A stretch of DNA of 64,000 bases from Austropuccinia psidii. Taxonomy: Eukaryota > Basidiomycota > Pucciniomycetes > Pucciniales > Sphaerophragmiaceae. Location: positions 24,878,605-24,942,604 of the forward strand of contig JALGQZ010000013.1 of the NCBI GenBank assembly GCA_023105745.1, in the 5' to 3' direction. Under the pieces are notes generated by a model. The model was given only the letters and a program-made list of their open reading frames with translations. It made no database searches and was not told where the DNA came from. Below are positions 48,401 through 60,614 of the stretch, piece after piece. The position numbers and the translations under genes are program-made. Each line of letters opens with the position of its first letter. Position 1 is the first letter of the stretch.

Positions 48401-50426
48401 CTCTTCAATTATTCCTTGGCTTTGCCAATTTTTACCACTGTTTCATAAAAAATTATTCAAAGAAAATCAGTTCACTCAAAAGTTTCCTCAAGAAGGATTC
48501 CTGCTTTCCCCATCAATGAGGAAGCCTTGAGACAGTTACATCAAATAAAAGAGGATTTCACCCCTGCTCCAATCCTTCTCTACCCAACATTGTAGAGACT
48601 GATGCTTCTGATTATGCCTTGGGTGCTGTGTTGAGCTAGGTCTCTGACTCAGGAAAACATCCCATTGCATTTGATAGTGACAAGCTTCTCTTAGCAGAGC
48701 TCAACTATGAGATTCATGAAAAGGAACTCCTTGCAATAGTGTGGGCTCTCAAGTGCTGGAAAGCTTTTCTTGTTTCTTTTTCTTCCTCTTTTGAAGTTCT
48801 CACTGGTCATTCTTTTCTGAAATACTTTATGTCTTCAAAGGTTCTCACTCAACATCAGGCCTGCTGGGCTGAGTTTATCTCTGAATTCCATTTATCAATC
48901 ATTACCGCCCTGGCTGTTTGGCTACCCTTCTAGATGCATTATCATGTTTGGATGACTTTACCCAGAGAGGGGGGAATATTTCATAATAAAGAATCCAATG
49001 AATTATCAAAAATTAATCAAGCAAGATGAAATTCAAGCCTCAAAATTCCTTGCAGTCAGGGTGGATTTATATTCAAATTTTATTGATTCAATTCCAAAGG
49101 CATTATGGCAAAATTCTCAATATAGAAGTATTCTTCAAGATTTGGGTAAAGGTAAATCTTTCCAAGATTATTTTCCTGATTCCTCTTCCCAAATTTTCCT
49201 TTTCAAAGAGCAGGATGTGGTTCCAAATGACCCCACAAATCAACTCAATGTGATTCAAAAGCAGAATGACTCTCCTCCAGCTGGACAATCTGGCCAAGAG
49301 AAGACTCTCAAACTTGTCAAGCAGGATTTTCACCAGTCTGGCATGACTCAATTTATCAAGGATGAAATGGTCCTTGGATTTGATCACTCAATTGCCACTG
49401 TCCAATTCTTTTGACTCAATCCTTGTCATAGTGGACAGATTCTAAAAAAGGCAGTTTTTATTCAAACAATGTCTTCAATAACTTCATCAGATTTGTCCCG
49501 TTTATTTATCAAGAATATTCTTTCAAAGAATTACCTTCCTTCAAGCATTGTTAGTGATAGAGGCTCTCTTTTTGTTTCTTATTTTTGGACCAATCTTTGT
49601 CAGAAGCTCAAGATTTCAAGAGATCTGTAAACTGCTTACCATCCAGAAACTGATGGACAGAAAGAGAGGGTAAATCAAATACTAGAACAGTACCTTTGGA
49701 TGTATGTGAGTTATCATCAAGATGATTGGAGCACCTGGCTACCTCTGGCTTGGTTTCTTACAATAACTAAGACCACTCTTCAACAAAACAATCACTGGTT
49801 TTCACTGCTTATGGAAGAGATCCTCATTTTTACTCAGTTAACATTACTCAAGATAGTACTTCTGGAAAATTATCAAAAGAAATCCAATCAGTACAGAAAG
49901 ATGTCAAGAAAGAACTTGAATTTTCCATAAACAGGTTTAAGAGGTATGCAGATAAAAGTAGAGAAAGTCCACCTGTTTTCAATCCTGGTGACATGGTATG
50001 GCTCTCTTCCAAGAACATCAAATCAACTAGACCCACCAAAAAACTGTCTGAAAGATGGTTGGGCCCTTTTCCAATGTTGAGGAAAGTTAGCACTCATGCC
50101 TACCATCTAAATGAAAGTCCATCCGCACAGTCTTCCATATTTCACTCTTGGAACCAGTCAAGACATCAACAATCCCAAATCTGCAACCAGAGCCTCCTCC
50201 TCCAATTATTTTTGAAGAAGAAGAGGAATGTGAAGTCTCTCAAATACTGGACTCAAATCTCAAGGGAGGAAAATTATGTTATTTGGTTGAATGGAAAGGT
50301 TTCAGTCAAGACCCAGCAAGATCCACTTGGGAAACAATGGGAAACCTCAAGAATTGTCCTGAACCTATCAAGAGTTTTCATTCTTTCTATCCTGACAAGC
50401 CAGGACCCAATTCTTCAAGAAGTTGA
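45398..50426 (+). pseudogene. Degenerate pol of B, interrupted by C2, with intact-looking chromodomain
   Basis: Protease (45398-45652), with IYSGATNSFI where D-S-G is usual. Linker (to 46208; KVVPSAYHKYLDVFSKVKA). Solo LTR C2. RT (47727-48420; PPMNQLLTVFDGSCIFSKIN, MPFGLTTALASF, YLDN in place of YLDD). RNase H (48590-48950; ETDASDYALGAVLS). Integrase (48998-49930), where the sequence jumps from MTQFIKD to DSILVIVDRF, deleting the first catalytic Asp; SDRGSLFVS and DGQKERVNQ remain. The chromodomain (about 50235-50400; EVSQILDSNLKGGKLCYLVE, WKGFSQDPARSTWE) keeps its aromatic residues. Such domains guide integration toward methylated-histone chromatin in chromoviruses. Several stops make the gene inactive. 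Confidence 0.85.
46226..47726 (-). repeat. Solo LTR C2 inside B pol
   Basis: On the minus strand it begins TGTCAGCCTGTGACTA at 47726 and ends in GACTCACCCC. It matches C1 over its length and the first 1.1 kb of the LTR at 56675. D pol (61490-61510) shows the uninterrupted target. The right junction is clean, but the left junction has lost about ten bases, including the LTR terminus and any target duplication. The exact left end is uncertain by a few bases. Confidence 0.75.
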
Positions 50427-50439
50427 TTATTTATGGTTT

Positions 50440-50830
50440 TTGGTGGGGAGAGGAATTACCAAAAGTAAGTTCCACTTCTGGTATTCACCTTGAGAGGTAT
50501 TGTACCCTTTTTGTTGTAAGCATCACCTTTGCCACTCTGTGAGCACGCTGAGATTTTGGGACACAGATCTTTGGCCTGGCTCTCAACATCAATTCCAAAA
50601 TTATGGCCATTTTCACATGGTCAAATGGACCATTACTTTTCTCGATTTCTTTCCAAGTTTTTCCAATTCCAACTCATTCTTTCACAAATTTATTTTCTTT
50701 TATGGCACTGGCAGGAGTGGTAATTACCAAAAGTAAGTTCCTCTGCTGGTGTGCACTTCCCTGAGGGGTCTATAATCTTTCAAAACATCACCTTGGCCAC
50801 TCTGTGAGCACCTGGAATCAAATCTTCTTT
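50440..50830 (+). repeat. Imperfect direct repeat after the B chromodomain
   Basis: A block with AATTACCAAAAGTAAGTTCC, a TGAG(A/G)GGT segment and TTGCCACTCTGTGAGCAC occurs twice, 268 bp apart (about 50452-50550 and 50720-50812). It lies in the 3' untranslated part between pol and the polypurine tract. No function is recognised. Confidence 0.55.
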
Positions 50831-51193
50831 TCCAGGTCCTTGGCCAACTCAAATCAATTGTCAACATCAGTGATCAAGATTTTAACCTCCTCAAAAAATT
50901 GATTTCTTTCTGTTTCTTTTGTTTCTTTATTTTAATCTCTTTCATTCTCATTCTTTTATTTTTATTTCCATTTTCAATTTCTCTTTTATCACATCAAATT
51001 GAATCTCAAAATCATTATCAATAAGGAAGCCAATGTCAAAAGAAGATCAAGCAAGTCCCTCATTATATGTCAAATTCTTAATATCAGTTTCAAATTTTTC
51101 ATCTTAATCATTCTTCTGAGTCCCTCTCTCAAAATCCTTCCAATAGCCTCAACAGCCTTCACCTTGTATTGGTGCTCAGGAGCTCACCATTTC

Positions 51194-51207
51194 AAGGTAG
51201 GGGGTAC
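51194..51207 (+). other. Polypurine tract of B
   Basis: AAGGTAGGGGGTAC lies directly before the 3' LTR start TGTCACAG. It follows about 780 bp of non-coding sequence after the chromodomain. Confidence 0.7.
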
Positions 51208-52691
51208 TGTCACAGCCATGGCAATTCACCCTCTTGGACCTCAATATGGCATATCCATGGAATATCTAATTTATGGAAATTTGGCCATATCCATAATGAT
51301 TGGCCTAATTACCATTTCATATTTTTTGGCCTTTTATGGTCATTTCACTATCTGGGCCCAACTTGGCCACTTCATCATCATCAGGCCTTTCCTAGCTTTC
51401 TTCTGCTTTTGGGAAATTTTTTGTCTTTTCCAGTCAACAGGGAAAATAAAGCCCAAAAGCCTATATTTGGCTTTTTAAGCTTTAAATACAGATTTGCGCA
51501 TTTTTCTGTATTTGCCATTTTAGGCCATTTTCCCATGTAATGTGGGAAATATGCCCAAATTGCCATATTAAGCCATTTGGGGCTTAATTGCCAGATTTGC
51601 ACATTTTGTGCACTTTGCACAAATACAATTTTAAAGTTGTACTATCTGCATTTGGCCAAAACACCCAAAGACACCCTTTAAAATTTGAGGCCACTGAAAA
51701 CCCAATTTTCACTTATATCCTCTGGCATAAATCCCAAATACCTTTGGCCATTTCTACCCTTCAATTATCAAAAGTGCCATAAATGGTGTTTTACACCATT
51801 ATGCATCTTTTTTTCACCAGAAATCCACTGGTGCCAATATCAAATGGTTATTTCAACTTTTAATCAGCTCATCAAGGCACGTCATCCAGAGGACTCATCA
51901 AGGCTCAGAAGAAAAGTGTCAATCTCAAATACTAATTACACCATCAGAAATCATTGGTGATTCTCATTCACAGTATTCCTCCAAGGGAATACTTGCAGTT
52001 CATTCTCAAGGGATATTCAAGAGGCAGTCCCAAAACAATTTTCCAAGGGTCAGTGCTCCATCAATCCACCTTGGAAACCAAATTCATTCAATACAGTCTG
52101 GATTCATCAACACCTGTATTTTCACTCATACAACATGGGAATTTCATTCAACGCAATTCATTTCCCAATTTGGGAAGGTATACACTTCATCAAGCAGTCA
52201 ATACAGCTTCAAGGATTCAATAGAGACCAGCTGTCAGCCTTAAGGAGTCAAACTCTCAACACTTCACATATACCAGCTTCCTTTGACCCTGGGGTGTTTT
52301 TCCCCCAGTCAATTAATATATTATGATTTTATTTTATCTTTATTTATGTTATCATTTTGTCAAGTGAATACTGATATTATCAAGTCAGTAATTCAGCACC
52401 TCTTTCTTTTTCTTTCTTTTCCTGTCAATAGATATTTGGTGGCCATATCATTACTAATTCCATTGTTCATTTTGGCAGGTTGAAACAGTGATTAAGGACT
52501 CACTTGGATGGCTCTTTGGCCATTTGGCTTCTCATTTCTCTTATTGAATCTCATCTTTTGTACTTGCATACTTCTTATAGAAATTTCTTCTTTTATTTTC
52601 ATTTTTTTTACCTTTTGGAGTCTTCCAAGTGAGTTCCCTGATTGATGAGTGCCAGGATACTCTTGTTTTCCACTAGAGCCCCTGTGAAATG
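51208..52691 (+). repeat. 3' LTR of B
   Basis: It starts TGTCACAGCCATGGC and ends CCCCTGTGAAA (the final CA decayed). It aligns to 31313-32772. The RNA-start segment AGTCAATTAATATA is at 52307-52320, with an ACATATACC TATA-like box about 38 bp upstream. The next bases, TGTCA, are the right target copy. Confidence 0.88.
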
Positions 52692-55600
52692 TCAATCCAA
52701 TTTATCTATCCAAAAATATAGATTATTAATTTTTCTTCCACTGATGATATATTGATTGATTATTTAGCAAAATATCAAAGATTAATTGAAAAAAGTCATA
52801 TAAAATAACTCCACTTATATTTCTGTCATATCCTCTATATCTCACCAACTTAATAAGAATTCCAACACCTCCTTCCTAAGGCTAGTATCATTTTCTAGAA
52901 TCCTTTAAGATAAACTTCAGATTTAGTAATGTGTGAGCCCATGAGATATATATAAAAAACCTTTTAGGCCAAAAGGAACATTATAAAAATTCAATTTAGT
53001 CATTAATTGAGTCACAAAAGAGATTTAAATCAGTTTGGTTGAATCTGTATCATTCATTTCCTTTAGGTAAGAAGCTCTGAATGGATGAGCTCAACACTAA
53101 AGATACTCTAGTGTAACTCCATAGTACTTGAAGCCTAAAAATGGTCGTTTCAGGTTGAAAGAAGATGAAAGAATCTTTTTGAAAAACTAAGCAAAATCGA
53201 TAATTCTCTAATTAAGCTCCAATCTTACATATCCTCAACTCAATTTGAACTTTAATAATGTATATGTTAAGTTGAAAAAACGTTTTTAGGGCTAAGGTGG
53301 GGTTCTTAAATACCAAAAAAGCTGAGAACAAAGCATAAAATTGGAAGATGTTGTGAAAAATTTGTAGAATTTGACTTTAATGTGTGTTATGGCTCAAAAG
53401 AAATACAAAGGATCAATTCCACAAAAAATGGGAGGGCAAAGGAGAAATTGTAAGATATTCCAGGAAAACTCACATTGGCCATTTTCAAGGACCAAGATAA
53501 GCCTTTCCTCCCAAGAAAAAAAAGAAGACCTTGAGGGAAGTTCCTGAAGCTCAAACATGGTCTCAACATAAAAAAAGTTGAGTCCAACATGAAAAAAAAC
53601 ATAGATTTGTTTTTGAGGATCCATGTTTGGATGATATTTTGTATTTCTGAAGCTAAGTGAATATAACCTGGAATATTTGGGAAGATTTAGTATTTTTTGT
53701 TTTCATTAAAATTTGATTAAATAGCTCAAATAAAAAATTACATAATTTCAAATTTTTTTACAGAGAGGTCAAGGGTGTATAACATCGATCTGGATCTTGG
53801 AGATTTAAAAAGAAAAACATTTATTAACAAATTAAGCTGATGATAACACTTATTATGTCTTTACCTGGAATTAATATAACTCAAAAATAAAAGAGAAAAG
53901 CCAACAAGACTTTCTTTTTTAATAATAATTATACTATAGTGATAAAAAATCCAATATTTTGGGAAATTGATTTATTTCCAAAGCTAGAATTGAGTTTATC
54001 TATTTTGAAATATTTCCTGATATAAATTTCAGAATATCAAGCTCACTCAAGCAATCATTAGGAATATACCAACAGTATTCAATTTTATAAATAAAGATTT
54101 TCATATTCAAATGTAACTCATGATGTTGGAATATGAAAGAGCAATCAGATAGTATAATTGGAAGATTCCAAGAGTAATATGACCATTCTCAATGGAAAAT
54201 ATAATAAATTCAATTATTATAGTCATAAATCAATATAATTATTGAAAAGCATTATAAAAAAAGAAGGATTAATTATTAGAAAGCTATAATAATATGAAAA
54301 ATAAAAGCTCTTAAAAAGAAAACTATATGTGGATAATAATAATATTTAGCCACTTATCAATGATGAGAATATTATTTGTTAAAGGAATTATCACACACAC
54401 TTTTCAGAGAGAATTTCTATGGAGAAATTTTGAATAATAACCATATAGATATTAATAGGAAACTTACATTCAATATCTATTTAATACAGTATGTCAAAAA
54501 ACAAAATTTACAGTATTAAATGTTGTTTATAAGTTGAAAACACACCAATAGTTAATATTTCGAATGAAAAAAGAGCTTTCTTATGATAAAATAAGATTTG
54601 AGAGTTTTTAGAGGAAATTTGTGGATTTCAAAAAATTTTAAGACAACAATTTTATATAAAAAATTTGATTATTGGTGATTACAACAATATTATCTAAATT
54701 GTATCAATCAAATTATTTATTGAAAATGAATAAGGAATAAAATAATTCAAGAATTAATTTAAAAATATAAGATTTTATATGGAATAAAATATTATCTGTT
54801 TGAAATGTCTGATTTACTGCACTATATCTTGATGGAAAAAAGTGATTTAAAGGCTCTTTTTATTCCTTCAGAGAATCTCTCCCAATCAATAATAGATATG
54901 GAGGGAATTATCAGATAAAAACTGAAAAAACAATTCTTGAAATTGCAGTTCTTAACTTAAGGTAGCTTATTTTTCATTTAAATTTAAATTTACCAGTATT
55001 ATTCTTAACTCCAAGTAGCTTCAATTCTCATTTAAGCTCATTATTTTAAGTTTGAATATAAAATTGATTTATTTATATTAAATTCCATCACATGAGCAAC
55101 TTGAAAGTAAATTTCAAAGCAAAAATCTTTTAAATAAGATTTTTAATTAATTTTTAATGAAATCTGAATTTTCTTTAAGAATAATTAAAATAGATATTTT
55201 AAAGCATTATTACAAAGGTATCTTACTGATAAACAATATTTAAAGCTTCATTTATACACATATAACATGATTTTCTAAGCTGTATGATATTTTAAAGTAA
55301 ATCAATTGAGAATTTCATTTTCCATTAATTTTTGAAGTTATTTCTATTTTTCCATGTAGAAATAGCAATACACACTCAACCTTAACTTTTGATAAGTTTC
55401 CAATACTCTTAGCTTTAATCTTAAGCTTAATTAAGTGTTTAAAACTCTTAAATCCTTGATTGGAATCCTGAATATTGGGACTTACCCTTTGGTGGCTTGT
55501 ACTTCCTGTTGAAAAGATTAATAAATCAGTTCAAACTTTAATATCCAATTAAAGGCTAATCTTCAAGTTTAAATAAGGTTTAAAATTCTTCAATACAGAA

Positions 55601-56674
55601 GGAAAACCTTATTTGGGGTCTTGCAGATCATAAAAGGGGGCACCCCGGCCCTTTTTGCTTCTTTCCCATTGTCCTGCCCTTTTTCATAGATTTTGCCCTT
55701 CTATTTATTCAAAGGCATACAATGGCTTTAAGGAAATTTGAATTGATCCCACACAGGATTTACAGCCTGTATGGAAAATAATTAGCCAGTTAAGTAGATA
55801 TACACAACACCTAAATTTTAACTAAATTCTTGCAAGCTTCCATAAACCTTATGAAACTTCAGATCCAAGCTCAAATCCAACAATTCAAAAATTTTGGTAA
55901 AATTTTTTAAATTGTGAAATTTCACTGTGAGATTTCAAATCTTCCAATAACACAATAAATAGCTGTTTTTGGGTACAATACCCTATGACTCTAACCTAGT
56001 TTGTTTTTGGGTTAGAATACCAAAATGAAATAATATTTATAGCTTTGTTTATCAAAAAGAAAGTTATACTCATTTTCTTTGTTTTGAATTCATTTGATAG
56101 TTCCTTTTATGGATAAATCAAATGTATAAAAAGTTATTTGTGACCTTATGGGTATATTACACATACCTCACAGGGTCATAATAATGTACTCATTCATTTA
56201 AGGAAGAAATAAATTTCAAAGATTTCAGACAAAAATATATTTATTATTATTATGTTCAATGATTTTGGAAAGAACTCCTTTTGAGAAACATTCCATTTTC
56301 AGAATTTTGTAGTTTACTAGTCTAAATAATTAAAACACTTTTTTTTTGAAAAATAAAAAGGTTCATCACATTAATGGGCTTATTCTGTTTTAGAGTTTTA
56401 TGGGAAAATATTGTTATTTTATTTTCCATAAATAAAAATGGGAATTATTTTTTTGCACATGGATATTATTTTGAAGCACCTCCAAAAGGTGAATCTCCTC
56501 TTTTTTGACAGAAGAATTGTCTTTTCAAGGAAGATCATTTGAAATTCACTTAGATTTATCTCTTTTCTATAAAATATCTTTTACATTTGCCAAAGAGGCT
56601 CATCTTTCAAAATCAGACAGATATGAAATTTTCTTTGGAATTAAAAACCACCAAACAATTATGTAGACTTAGAA
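52692..56674. other. AT-rich DNA with relics of A/E-type LTRs, no gene
   Basis: No coding region is recognisable. The left part carries an A-like LTR start at 52932. A reverse-orientation E-like LTR start is visible near 56180-56080 (minus: GAGGTATGTGTAATATACCC...CACAAATAA). The two relics overlap in a way that I could not resolve, which suggests nested and decayed insertions. Confidence 0.35.
52932..55611 (+). repeat. Possible diverged LTR (element H) of the A/E lineage
   Basis: It starts TGTGAGCCCATGAGATATAT, like the A LTR. About 180 bp in it has CTAGTGTAACTCCATAG, matching CTAGGGTAACTCTATAG at the same offset in A. It could end at AAAACCTTA (55611), followed by TTTGGGGTCTTG, which resembles the primer-binding block. 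At 2.68 kb it is longer than its relatives, so an internal insertion or a wrong end is likely. Confidence 0.35.
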
Positions 56675-58583
56675 TGTCAGCCTGTGACTCAGACCAAGAG
56701 CACAAGAATGACAGCCAAAATACCATAAACCAATGGTATTGCCAAGATACCACCAAAACATGGATCTGAGCCAAATTAGCTCAAAAGGTATCAAAATAAA
56801 GAGGAAGCTCACCCCTTTACAAATATACAATTCCCATCATCATAGGACAAAGAATAACAAAGTTATTCCTGCTCAAAGTTGTTGCTGAGCATAAACCTTA
56901 ATTTTCACATCTCATTTGAAATAAAGAGTAAGAGGCTTAACCCCATCAAATGGGTACTCAAAATGAAGCTCTAAGTCAGGGCTATCCAATGGTACCAGCC
57001 AAACTAATCTAGCACCAGAATTACAGAAGTTATGACCAAAATAAGGTCAAATAAGGGTGAATAAAATATTCACCTCTCATCTAACTTCTACAGTTTTAGT
57101 GTGAGATACCTAAAGTGGGGTCCTTTTGGATTGAGAACAATCAGGGCTATCTGATGGTGTCATCCATTCCCTCATATCTCAACTAGAGCAAAGGCTATGG
57201 GGCAAACAAGCCCAATACAGCTTTTTCCCAAAACATGCATAAGTACAAAATATCTTGTACATGGGATAACTTTTCCATATTTAATGATAGCCATATCAAA
57301 TAAGGTACCGCTGTGTAGAACACATACAGGGCTACACACTGAACCAATGTTGAGGTTGATATCTCAAGAACTGACAAATCTATGGCTGTCCATGGGATAA
57401 TATTCCATAAACATGATTATGAGGTGTCAAACAGACAAAGAAGCATGCTTATACTTCAATACCTCATAAGTCAGGAAATAATTGGGTCCCATACAGTTTT
57501 TGTACAGTATTCTACGCATCATACACGTCAAAAGAAGGCTATGTGGTCCCCAGATGAAATGTTTCACCCTGTATTGGTGAAAACTGCCCAAATGTGGTTT
57601 CAAAGCCACATCTTAGCCCTATAAAGGCTATACAGGCCTTTTTAAAACCACAAGCCTGTCTCAGAGAGTGAAAAATCTTCACTTCCTCTACGTGGAAAGG
57701 TCTAGCAGCCTTTCCACCCCATTTCAGGATAAAAGGAGGGCTTTTCACAGCCAGAAAAGCTTTCCACATCCTGCTCTTAAATTCCTACATAGTAAAACTG
57801 TCAAAAAACAGTTATACTATTGGAAAATAACCAGGTATATGTAACAACCACTCACCAGGGGAAGGGTATTCATTAATACACCCACTCAAAAACCTCAAAT
57901 CAGCAGATCCACTATTTGCATAAGAATTCAGTTTCAGCAATCTTCCTTGCTGAAACATGCATACAGCTTGGAACTTCAATACAGCCTGTCAACATCTGTA
58001 CAGGTTGGATACACCATTATGAAACTGTATGATCATTCAACTCCACCACACCTCTTGTACAGGTTCTGTACAACTGTACAGTACCTGTATTGGAAAGACT
58101 CAATTAAATCATTCAATCCTCTCATGAAAATTCTCTCTCTGGATCAGGGCTGGTGATTCTCACCTATAACAGCCCCTCTTTCTCCCCCCTGGGGACCTTT
58201 TACCAGTTAATTAATTTAGTTTATTTATTATTTAATGAATGTTATTATCCTTATTTTGGTATTATATTTATTTAATTCTAAGTTAGTCTTTGAATTTTCT
58301 TTCTTCACCTGTACAGTATGAGCTGGGTGGCTATATCCTTATTAACCCTTCTCTTTTCATTCTGACAGGTTGAAACAGTGGACTTGGACTTGTTTGTGGT
58401 TGGCTCTTCTATTTCTTACTCTTATTCTTTTGTTGCTGCTTTTCTTATATTTATTTTATTAGTAATTAATCATCTCTTAACACTCTTAAGTGTATTCCTT
58501 CTTACCATATCCTGAACCCTCCATAAGTGAGTCCCAGTTTACTGAGTGCCAGGCCCTCTTCACTCAGAAGAGCCCCTGTGACA
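56675..58583 (+). repeat. 5' LTR of D, apparently mosaic (C-type U3, B-type 3' part)
   Basis: It starts TGTCAGCCTGTGACTC and ends GCCCCTGTGACA. The first 1.1 kb matches the solo LTRs C1 and C2 (reverse strand). The last 0.4-0.7 kb matches B and D2 LTRs, including GACAGGTTGAAACAGTG and the end. An alternative start is TGTAACAACC at 57840, which resembles the B LTR start TGTCACAACC; in that case a C-type fragment would abut a short B-type LTR. A TATA-like CTATAA (58164-58169) lies about 40 bp before AGTTAATTAATTTA (58205), the proposed RNA start. Confidence 0.7.
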
Positions 58584-58584
58584 T

Positions 58585-58598
58585 TGAATTAATTAACT
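58585..58598 (+). other. Self-complementary primer-binding site of D
   Basis: TGAATTAATTAACT lies one base after the LTR. It pairs with AGTTAATTAATTTA at 58205-58218 over 12 consecutive Watson-Crick pairs, then one G-T wobble and one more pair. Position 12 is T-A here but A-T in D2, a compensatory difference that supports pairing. Confidence 0.72.
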
Positions 58599-59252
58599 CA
58601 TATTTGATTCTTTTTTTTCATTCATCTATATTCATTTCTCCCATCCATCAATTATGACTCTTTATAGATCTTATGATTTTTCATGATTATGATTTTTCTC
58701 TCATCAATTTTCATCTCATTCATTTCATTTATATGAAAATTGCTCCTTTCTTCTTTCTTAATCATTGCTGACCATCTCATTTCACTTCATTTTATTTCAA
58801 GAAAACTTCTCTTTGTTTGTTTATTAAGGTCTTATCAGGAGTTATTGATTGGTTGATTGATTTGGATTAATTCGGGTTATTGATTCAGCAATTCAGGATT
58901 TTATTTGGATTGATTTGATTGACTTTTGAATTCCTCAAGATACCTGATTTATCCTCAAGAATTTATTATTGATTATTGATTTATTTTGATTCCTGAAGAT
59001 ATTGATTGACCGATTGATTCCTCAAGACCTTGAAGACATTGATTGATTGTTGAATTCTTCAATATTATTGATATTGAATTTGAATTTATTGTTGCTTATT
59101 GATTGAATTGATGTATTATTTATTGAAGTCGTTTTTCCTCAAGAATTGAATTGATTCCTCAAGACTCATCAAGCTTTTTATTGTGATTGATTTGGCCAAG
59201 CTTTGATTTCTGTTCTCAATACCATCAAGTTTTTATTCTACTTCTGTTCATA
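58599..59252 (+). repeat. Leader of D with degenerate TTGATT/CTCAAGA repeats
   Basis: Non-coding leader. From about 58845 to 59190 it is made of loosely repeated ATTGATTGATT, TTGATTTATT and CCTCAAGA units, equivalent to 33110-33420 in B. It ends just before the gag ATG at 59253. Confidence 0.6.
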
Positions 59253-60614
59253 ATGCCAGTTCAGAATAGTCCCCCAGCCAAGAACACTAGATCCCAAAGA
59301 ATTGCAGCTGTTCTCACTCCTACAGCAAGGGCTCCTCTTGACTGCACACCATCAGTTCATCAACTGAGTGCAAACTTGGACAGAGGACCACCAATGGAAG
59401 GAGCAGCACCCTCAAGAAGAGGTGGAATGAAATCTAGAAGATCAAGATCCTTTTCTGGACTTTTGGGTGGCTACCCTGGCATGTCTGAAGGTGCAAGAGA
59501 AAGATTAGGGGAAGTTGAAGATGAAGAGGGGGAAGAGTCTGTGGAAGAGATAGATTCTGGGGAGACTGAAGTGGCAGATGCCTTGGAAAATGCTCCAGAG
59601 GTGCCTCAGGACTCTAATATAGCCCTTTCTAGTCAACCTCTTGTCTCTCAAGCTGAACCAAGTCTCCTCAAGATTATGGAGCAAATGACTCAATTCATGG
59701 GGCAAATAGCTCAAGTAGTTACCCCCAGGGACAATTCCAAAGCCCCTGCTTTCAAGACTCCATCCATGAAGGCACCTAATTCTTTTGATGGTACTCAAGC
59801 TCATAAATTGAGAGGATTCATCCAATCCTTTCAATTAATCTTCCATAATGATCAAGCAAATTTCTTCTCTGACAGGAAGAAAGTTCTTTACTCAACTTCT
59901 TTTCTCACTGGTAGAGCTGGAAAGTGGATTGAACCCTATCTCTCAAATATTTCCAATGAAGACCCTTTTTATCTCCTCAATAATTGGCCATTATTTGAAT
60001 CTCAACTATTCAATCTTTTTGGTGACCCTAATGAAGTCAGGAAAGTTGAACAAGAGTTGGACAATTTGAGTATGAAGGAAAGTGGTCATGTATCCTTGTA
60101 CATTGTTGATTTCAGACGCTTAATGTCAAGAATGGGAGATTGGGGGGAAAGAGCTTATATCCATGTTTACAGAAGAGGATTGGCATCAAGATTATTGGTT
60201 CAGCTGGCTTCTCACCCTGGAACTTTTGAAACTCTTCAAGAACTTATGGATGTCACTTTAGAATTAGACACAAGATATCATGAGAGGCAAAAAGAAAAGG
60301 GTGGCAATCAAGAGAAGAAGCCTCCTGTTACTGGGTCCAATCAATCTAGGCCTCCTCAGAGCTCATCTTCAAAGAGGCCTCACCAAAAGAAGAATAAGAA
60401 GGGCAAGCAATTTCAATCTTCAAAGGACAAGCCCCATGCTGCTCTCCTCAATAAGGACAATAAATTAATTGGTTCTGAAAAGGAGAGGAGGATTAAGGAG
60501 GGGTTGTGTACTTATTTTGGTGGAAAGCACCCAATTTAAAAATGCTTCAAGAGACCTCAGAACAAGCCTGGGTCATCATCAAGAGGCTTCCCTAGTAAGC
60601 AGGGAAAAGCCTGA
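59253..60614 (+). CDS. Gag polyprotein of D (one premature stop in the zinc knuckle)
   Basis: The start is chosen at M-P-V-Q-N because B gag begins M-A-V-Q-H at the same place. The product of about 453 residues has a proline/arginine-rich N-terminus, a serine/arginine patch (SRRSRSFSG) and an acidic stretch (EDEEGEESVEE). The Retrotrans_gag-type capsid (about residues 165-345; APNSFDGTQAHKLRGFIQ, GRAGKWIE, LFGDPNEVRKVEQELD) comes next, with a basic linker (KRPHQKKNKKGK) and a knuckle CTYFGGKHPI..C after it. The second Cys of the knuckle is Phe, and a TAA at 60537 falls inside the knuckle. The natural end is TGA at 60612, shared with B. Gag packages the element RNA into cytoplasmic particles. 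It is almost intact but probably inactive. Confidence 0.82.
60602..60614 (+). promoter_or_regulatory. Candidate -1 frameshift site between gag and pol of D
   Basis: G GGA AAA (60602-60608) in the gag frame, then GCC and TGA (60612). The -1 frame is open from here into the protease (S-L-S-G-D-H). The same heptamer, spacing and stop occur in B at 45392-45404, while neighbouring bases differ. Confidence 0.62.

Larger units (their letters stand above)
31313..52691 (+). mobile_element. Chromovirus-type gypsy element B, carrying nested A and solo LTR C2
   Basis: LTRs at 31313-32772 and 51208-52691, both starting TGTCACA and ending near CCCCTGTGA(C/A)A, bracket a plus-strand gag-pol with a C-terminal chromodomain. 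Flanks are TGTCC and TGTCA, a target duplication with one mismatch. The 21.4-kb span falls to about 9.3 kb once the nested element A (33538-44077) and solo LTR C2 are taken out. Stops in gag, a YLDN in place of YLDD in RT and a deletion across the integrase active site make it non-autonomous. Confidence 0.88.
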
